Assembly (NCBI RefSeq): GCF_900099655.1
Contig: NZ_FNDC01000013.1
Span: 62,001-126,000, forward strand
Direction: 5' to 3'
Length of the DNA stretch: 64,000 bases
From: Planococcus glaciei
GTDB taxonomy: Bacteria; Bacillota; Bacilli; Bacillales_A; Planococcaceae
This document shows positions 59,674 to 64,000 of this stretch, piece by piece; position 1 is the stretch's first letter; the number at the start of each line of letters is the position of its first letter. The position numbers and the translations under genes are program-made. The notes below the pieces were generated by a model that saw only the letters and a program-made list of their open reading frames with translations, was not told where the DNA came from and did no database searches.

Positions 59674-60717
59674 ATGCAAGAAATTGTTGAACGCCGATGT
59701 GCCAACCTGCTTCAGGATGCAGTTGAAAATGGCACAACAGACATCCACATCAAACCTGAACCGACCTGCTACACGGTTTCTTACCGCTCGTTCCAATCGC
59801 TGCGGCAAGTGGCCAAACTCCCCCTTGATCTGGGCGATCGCATGATAGCCTATTTCAAATATCTTTCCCTTTTAGATATGAGCGAAAAGCGCAAACCCCA
59901 AACCGGATCCTTTCACCTTCCCATTCAAGACCTTCCTTATTATTTCAGAATATCAACCCTGCCTTCCGTTTTGACAAAAGAAAGCATCGTCATCCGTGTG
60001 ATGGCAGACAATGTCGCGGAATCGATTCATCAGCTTGCCGCTTTCCGTGATTCCGCACGCTTGCTGGAAAAACTGGCAGAAGCGCCGCAAGGGCTGATTT
60101 TGCTCACCGGTCCGACCGGCTGCGGCAAATCAACGACGCTGTATTCATTGTTGAAGCATTGCAGCGAAAAACTGAACCGCAACATCATCACGCTCGAAGA
60201 TCCAGTCGAACGCAAAAACCAATCAATCCTGCAAATCCAGGTCAACGAAAAAGCGGGCCTCAGCTACGCCGCCGGGCTAAAGGCGATTCTTCGCCATGAC
60301 CCCGATATCATCATGATCGGCGAAATCCGGGATGCCGATACGGCGCAAATTGCTGTACGCGCGGCGCTGACCGGACACCTGGTGTTTTCAACGATCCATG
60401 CCCGCCACTCAGTCGGGTGCTTGCATCGTCTTCGTGACTTGGGTGTTTCTTTTGAAGATATGTCACAGACGCTGATTGCCGTTTCCGCACAGCGCATCAT
60501 CCCGGTGTATCCGGACATGGAAGACCCCGAGCTGTCGTACCGGGCTTTGTATGAAATTCTGCACGGAGACCGGCTGGATGAAGCACTGGAATCCGCAAAA
60601 GGCCAGAAAAGCTATTCCTTGCCGGAGCATTTGTCTTTCGGCGGACAGATCCGGGAAGGAGTGAAAATTGGTGCGATTGAAGCTTCCTATGAAATCAAAC
60701 CGAATTCCTATCCGTGA
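59674..60717 (+). CDS. comGA: Competence pseudopilus assembly ATPase ComGA
   Basis: Type II/IV secretion ATPase, 347 residues, cytoplasmic side of the membrane. Walker A is LTGPTGCGKSTTLYS near residues 146–154. The Asp box HDPDIIMIGEIRDADT and the His box HLVFSTIHARHSV follow. It powers assembly of the DNA-uptake pseudopilus. AGGAGGTGG lies upstream. First gene of comGA–GG. Confidence 0.95.
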   Translation: MQEIVERRCANLLQDAVENGTTDIHIKPEPTCYTVSYRSFQSLRQVAKLPLDLGDRMIAYFKYLSLLDMSEKRKPQTGSFHLPIQDLPYYFRISTLPSVLTKESIVIRVMADNVAESIHQLAAFRDSARLLEKLAEAPQGLILLTGPTGCGKSTTLYSLLKHCSEKLNRNIITLEDPVERKNQSILQIQVNEKAGLSYAAGLKAILRHDPDIIMIGEIRDADTAQIAVRAALTGHLVFSTIHARHSVGCLHRLRDLGVSFEDMSQTLIAVSAQRIIPVYPDMEDPELSYRALYEILHGDRLDEALESAKGQKSYSLPEHLSFGGQIREGVKIGAIEASYEIKPNSYP

Positions 60718-61714
60718 CCGGGAACATTTCCTGAGCCGCCTCGCAGTCTTAATGAAAGAAGGCTATTTGCTGCCGACTGCACTGACGCTGCTCTTGCCGA
60801 TGCATACCCCGAAGACCGAAGAAGCTTTAACCGGCATTACGGGCATTCTGAAAGGCGGCGGCAATGCCGCAGAGATTCTAAAGTTTCTCGGCTTTAAAGA
60901 TCCGGTGCTTTTTCCTGTGGAAATCGCGGAGCACCATGGCCGGCTGGCGGAATCCATTGAAAGCATTGCCAAAAGCTTCGCCCGGACAGAAGGCGTCCAA
61001 AAAAAGCTCCGCAACATTATGGTTTATCCCGTGTCGCTTCTGCTGTTTACGTCGGTGCTGTTCCTGTTTTTTCGGACCAATTACGTACCCAACTTAACGG
61101 AACTGATGGAATCCTTGCAGTCGGGTGAGGAATCGGGCGGAGTTCCGACTTATCTCTTGAATTTGCCTGATGTGTTTATTGGTATTTTCGCAGCAATCGG
61201 ACTCACAACAGCTGTTTTTTGGACGTTGCTAAAAAAACAGAGGGTCCAGCGCCAAATCGGATGGCTTCTGAAATTTCCGCTGCTCCGAAAATTCATGCGG
61301 CTGTACTGGTCGCATCTATTGGCGAGAGAGCTTGGGACTTTGCTTCACAGCGGCATTTCGCTTCAGGAATCGCTTCACCTGCTCCAAAACCAGACCTACC
61401 ATTCCATCATTCAATTCATGGCAAAGTCCTGCCACGAAGAAGTGATGACAGGCAATCCGCTGTCAGTGGCGCTCGGCCGCCAGCCTTTTTTCGCCATTGA
61501 TATGGCTTCGTTTGTCCAGCATGGTGAAATGACCGGTTATCTTGGAAAAGAATTGATTCTCTACAGCGAAGTGCTGATGGAACGCATCGAACAGCACACC
61601 GCCCAATTGCTGCGCATCATCCAGCCGTCGTTCTTTGTCATGATTGCCATTTGCATTGTCGGTGCTTATTTGGCGATCCTATTGCCGATGTACAATCTAG
61701 TCCACACCATTTGA
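60668..61714 (+). CDS. comGB: Competence pseudopilus membrane platform ComGB
   Basis: PilC/GspF-like polytopic protein, 348 residues. Two T2SSF domains are visible with membrane helices near residues 120, 170 and 325. The start is TTG 60668 or GTG 60671, both 6–9 bases after AAGGAG and overlapping comGA by about 50 bases; ATG 60689 is a weaker choice. Confidence 0.9.
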   Translation: MVRLKLPMKSNRIPIRDREHFLSRLAVLMKEGYLLPTALTLLLPMHTPKTEEALTGITGILKGGGNAAEILKFLGFKDPVLFPVEIAEHHGRLAESIESIAKSFARTEGVQKKLRNIMVYPVSLLLFTSVLFLFFRTNYVPNLTELMESLQSGEESGGVPTYLLNLPDVFIGIFAAIGLTTAVFWTLLKKQRVQRQIGWLLKFPLLRKFMRLYWSHLLARELGTLLHSGISLQESLHLLQNQTYHSIIQFMAKSCHEEVMTGNPLSVALGRQPFFAIDMASFVQHGEMTGYLGKELILYSEVLMERIEQHTAQLLRIIQPSFFVMIAICIVGAYLAILLPMYNLVHTI

Positions 61715-61725
61715 GGAGGAGAATT

Positions 61726-62040
61726 ATGCGTCTATTAAAAAACCAAAAAGGATTTACATTGATTGAAATGCTTATCGTTATGCTTATTATCACGGTATTG
61801 ATTGCAATTGCCATCCCGAACGTCACGAAGCAGACATCGGCTGTCGATGAAAAAGGCTGCAAAGCGTTTGTGCACATGGTGCAGGGCCAGGTGGAATCTT
61901 ACCGGATGGATGAGAAAAAAGTGCCGACCATTGCTGAACTGGTGTCAGGCGGATATTTGAAAACCAATGAAACCACTTGCCCGAACGGCGATGCGGTGGA
62001 GATTTCCACTGAAGGAGTCGTGACATCAAGAGCGTCTTAA
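61726..62040 (+). CDS. comGC: Major pseudopilin ComGC
   Basis: Main subunit of the competence pseudopilus, 104 residues. The prepilin site is QKGFTLIEML: cleavage by ComC after Gly9, with Glu at +5. The hydrophobic N-helix covers residues 10–30, and Cys45 and Cys85 could form the known disulfide. GAGGAGGAG lies upstream of the ATG. The last bases overlap comGD. Confidence 0.95.
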   Translation: MRLLKNQKGFTLIEMLIVMLIITVLIAIAIPNVTKQTSAVDEKGCKAFVHMVQGQVESYRMDEKKVPTIAELVSGGYLKTNETTCPNGDAVEISTEGVVTSRAS

Positions 62041-62465
62041 AGCAAGGAGGCTTTACTTTGCTGGAAATGCTCCTTGTGCTGGCGGTTTTAATGACCGTGG
62101 TCGGCATCGCCATCCCTTCGTACCGCACCTTTGAAACGGAACAGCAAGAAGACCGGTTTTTTGATTTGCTGCTGCGGGACATTTATTATGCCCAAAGTGA
62201 AACTTACCGCAGCAAAACATCCGTAATGGTAGTGTTTCGCGAAAATGACCGGACATACGAAGTGATTCAGAATTTCAGAAAGCTGCTGCCGGCGAGAAAA
62301 CTGCCGCCCTCCGTCAGCATCCTAAAAACGAGCAATATCGACGGCGTTTATTTTACGGCAAACGGTTCAGTGACAAGTGCAGGAACGATGCGGTTTGCTA
62401 CGAGTACGGGTGAACGTTCAATGGTCATCCATCTGGGAAAAGGGAGGGTGGTTTTTTCTGAATGA
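62025..62465 (+). CDS. comGD: Minor pseudopilin ComGD, apparent AUC start
   Basis: Prepilin-like protein, 146 residues from the proposed start. The frame is closed upstream by a TGA at 62010. After it the only NTG codon is TTG 62058, which would cut away the prepilin site. ATC 62025 is 7 bases after AAGGAG (62012–62017) and yields a leader KSVLKQGG then FTLLEML, with Glu at +5. The start is therefore proposed as AUC. It overlaps comGC by 16 bases. A sequence error is the alternative. Confidence 0.8.
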   Translation: MKSVLKQGGFTLLEMLLVLAVLMTVVGIAIPSYRTFETEQQEDRFFDLLLRDIYYAQSETYRSKTSVMVVFRENDRTYEVIQNFRKLLPARKLPPSVSILKTSNIDGVYFTANGSVTSAGTMRFATSTGERSMVIHLGKGRVVFSE

Positions 62466-62754
62466 ACACGGATATTCCTGGGCGGAAACAATGGTTAGCC
62501 TGCTGATGCTGTTTATGTTATTCGGCACCTTGCTGCCGGTGATGCAGCAATTGCAGCAGTCGCTCCATTTAAAGAAAGAACGCATGATTGCTTTTGAGAC
62601 GCTCCATGAAGGCGCGAAGGAAATGCGGGGATTCAAAAACACAAGCGGGGAAAGGCGGGTCAACGGGACGGTTTACCGCTGGGAAATGGCGGAACAGCTT
62701 TGTGTGCACTACGAAAATTACCAGAAGGCTGAAAAAACGATATGCATCGAATAA
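62458..62754 (+). CDS. comGE: Minor pseudopilin ComGE, apparent CUG start
   Basis: A 98-residue minor pilin. The best start is CTG 62458, 10 bases after GGAGG (62443–62447), giving leader MNEHG and then YSWAETMVSLL, with Glu at +5 as in other prepilins and a pattern close to Bacillus ComGE. In-frame ATG 62377, TTG 62395 and GTG 62410 would add 16–27 residues of poor leader and lack good ribosome sites. It overlaps comGD by 8 bases. Confidence 0.75.
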   Translation: MNEHGYSWAETMVSLLMLFMLFGTLLPVMQQLQQSLHLKKERMIAFETLHEGAKEMRGFKNTSGERRVNGTVYRWEMAEQLCVHYENYQKAEKTICIE

Positions 62755-63179
62755 AGAGGATGGATGAAAAAGGCTTCGTCTTTTTGAATTCGCTGCTGGA
62801 GCTGACGATTTTGATGATCTTTCTGCCGATCGTCGTGCTTTTTTTCGGATTTATGGTGTCATTTTCCAAAGAATCTCATGCCAAACAGATGGAATGGCAG
62901 TTATTCAGCGTAGAATTGCAAAGTTATCTGGCAGGAAGCGATTCAATCGAAATCATCGATAATGGAGTGGGAATCCGTACAATCCAACAAAGTCAGGAAT
63001 TCGATATCGAACTGTATGACCATTCGGTGAGGAAACAGAAGTTTAGGCAAGGCCATGAGATTATGCTGACCGGCATCAAAAATTGCCGGTTCGGAATGAA
63101 TGGCCCGAAACTTACCATCCGTGCAGAATTTTCAAACGGTGCAATAGAGGAGGCAGAATATGTGGTTACCCCTCCTTAA
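62742..63179 (+). CDS. comGF: ComGF-like competence protein
   Basis: A 145-residue membrane protein of the pseudopilus. An EKGF segment, then FLNSLLELTILMIFLPIVVLFF, gives a hydrophobic helix (residues ~12–38). QMEWQLFSVELQSYL matches the conserved ComGF region. There is no Glu at +5. ATG 62742 overlaps comGE by 13 bases; ATG 62760 is an alternative that has no spacing from its purine run. Confidence 0.85.
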   Translation: MHRIKRMDEKGFVFLNSLLELTILMIFLPIVVLFFGFMVSFSKESHAKQMEWQLFSVELQSYLAGSDSIEIIDNGVGIRTIQQSQEFDIELYDHSVRKQKFRQGHEIMLTGIKNCRFGMNGPKLTIRAEFSNGAIEEAEYVVTPP

Positions 63180-63366
63180 GTCCAATAAGGGCGCATTATA
63201 TCCAGGAACACTCGTGTTTTTTCTATCGGCGCTCATCCTGCTGTCCCACGGTGTATCTGTCTATTCTGTCCAATACAAAACATATGATGGATTGGAAAAT
63301 ATGCATAGACATGCTACGATACAACTACTAATGGAAATTGAAAAGCAGAACACGCCGGAGCAGTAG
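63160..63366 (+). CDS. comGG: ComGG, short form
   Basis: A 68-residue protein with a SNKGALYPGTLVFFLSALILL N-terminal helix like ComGG. Bacillus ComGG is about 124 residues, so the C-terminal half is missing. The frame ends with TAG, 19 bases before aroK, leaving no room for the rest. GAGGAGGCAG precedes the ATG, and it overlaps comGF by 20 bases. Either a truncation or a minimal version. Confidence 0.7.
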   Translation: MWLPLLKSNKGALYPGTLVFFLSALILLSHGVSVYSVQYKTYDGLENMHRHATIQLLMEIEKQNTPEQ

Positions 63367-63385
63367 GGGAGTCTTAGGTAGAAAG

Positions 63386-63898
63386 ATGAAAAGAATATAT
63401 TTAGTCGGATTTATGGGCTGCGGCAAAAGTGCGGTAGGAAGAAGGCTCAGTTTTCTATTGAAACTGCCTTTTTACGATATGGATAAGGAAATTGTCCGCC
63501 AGACAGGCAAAACGATCCCGGAAATCTTCGAACTGAACGGAGAAGAGTATTTCCGGAACCTCGAAACACAGTTTTTAAGAAACCACAGCCATGACAATTG
63601 CATCATTTCGACTGGCGGCGGTGTAGCGCTTCGTGCAGAAAATCGGAAAATTATGCGGGAAACCGGCTTGGTGCTATTTTTGGATGCCCCTTTTCGGGAA
63701 ATTTGGCGCCGGATCCACAATGACGTGAACCGGCCGATTGTCCGCAATTCGACCCGGGAAGAAATCGAAGCTTTGTTCAAATCGCGCTACCGCCATTATA
63801 AAGCAGCTGCCCATATTACCATCCGTACAGAATTCCGTACCTTGCGGCAAATAACACAATATGCCGCCTTTCAAGTGAATCGTCTAAAAGGCGAATGA
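63386..63898 (+). CDS. aroK: Shikimate kinase
   Basis: Aromatic amino-acid pathway enzyme, 170 residues. Walker A is GFMGCGKSAVG; DMDKEIV, EEYFRNLE, ISTGGGVALR and the lid RPIVRN are shikimate and ATP contacts. ATG 63386 follows GGTAGAAAG; a longer frame from 63338 lies inside comGG. It closes the comG string. Confidence 0.94.
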   Translation: MKRIYLVGFMGCGKSAVGRRLSFLLKLPFYDMDKEIVRQTGKTIPEIFELNGEEYFRNLETQFLRNHSHDNCIISTGGGVALRAENRKIMRETGLVLFLDAPFREIWRRIHNDVNRPIVRNSTREEIEALFKSRYRHYKAAAHITIRTEFRTLRQITQYAAFQVNRLKGE

Positions 63899-63935
63899 TT
63901 TTATTTTTTATCATAGAATCGTTCGCCTTTTTAGA
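63884..63935 (+). terminator. Terminator overlapping the aroK stop
   Basis: AAAAGGCGAA pairs with TTCGCCTTTT, with a weaker inner TGATT/AATC pairing, then T-rich. The remaining 65 bases to the window end hold no feature I can support. Confidence 0.7.
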
Positions 63936-64000
63936 CTCAACAGAAAATTGTTTGCGCTTCCGCCTTATCAATGTTAGGATATAGTCAAAGTTATACTATT

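Noticed and set aside
62377-62457. ATG 62377 as the comGE start
   Set aside because: It gives a 32-residue leader read from comGD in another frame, with no ribosome site, and prepilin leaders of this family are short.

Overview
The window is a 64 kb stretch of core chromosome from a low-to-moderate G+C Gram-positive bacterium of the order Bacillales. Gene order follows the Bacillus subtilis comEC–holA–rpsT–lepA–hrcA/dnaK–rpsU–floA–phoH–era–recO–glyS–dnaG–sigA–cccA–ispH–ispG–sodA–pst–comG segment closely. The genes that normally interrupt this order for sporulation (gpr and spoIIP, yqfC and yqfD, yqfQ) are missing at their usual places. The MEP isoprenoid genes ispH and ispG are present, which argues against Staphylococcus. 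Together with an aerobic lipid and cytochrome set, this points to a non-sporulating Planococcaceae member (Planococcus/Planomicrobium-like). That assignment is inference.

Layout. 1–5.0 kb: 3' part of comEC, yqzM, holA, rpsT, lepA. 5–15.4 kb: hemW, the CIRCE-controlled hrcA-grpE-dnaK operon, a separately promoted dnaJ-prmA-rsmE-mtaB-deoC group, and rpsU. 15.6–18 kb: a sigma-W-type envelope stress operon (nfeD-floA-yqfB). 18–24.3 kb: phoH, pgpH, ybeY, dgkA, cdd, era, recO. 24.5–30.8 kb: a T-box-controlled single-chain glycyl-tRNA synthetase, ccpN, ppsR, dnaG, sigA. 31–38.9 kb: acyl-CoA dehydrogenase, cytochrome c550, trmK, a NIF3 protein, a small P-loop kinase, ispH, cshB, nfo. 39.6–47.3 kb: Zur-boxed znuC-znuB-zur, yqfW, ispG, two small membrane proteins, a Na/Pi cotransporter, sodA. 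47.4–57.5 kb: a transpeptidase, the PhoP-boxed pstSCAB-phoU operon, rpmG, folate cyclo-ligase, yqgQ, a lipoteichoic acid synthase. 57.6–64 kb: yqgW, yqgX, yqgY, the seven-gene comG pseudopilus operon, and aroK.

The window holds two arms of the DNA-uptake apparatus: ComEC at one end and ComGA–GG at the other. It also holds the replication primase, the sigma factor and a Pol III clamp-loader subunit, chaperones, ribosome maturation factors (LepA, Era, YbeY, PrmA, RsmE), phosphate uptake by two routes, and zinc uptake under Zur.

No tRNA or rRNA gene, prophage, insertion sequence, CRISPR array or defence island was seen, and no wholly new gene system. The most interesting material is subtler. 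There is a family of ~115 bp intergenic hairpin elements whose stems covary between copies. Two larger GC-rich repeat blocks are each bracketed by a duplicated terminator hairpin. comGD and comGE appear to start at AUC and CUG, because only these starts keep a correct prepilin cleavage site. ComGG is half length. NfeD lacks its protease domain. dnaJ is uncoupled from the CIRCE operon. A 21-bp periodic repeat lies between recO and glyS.
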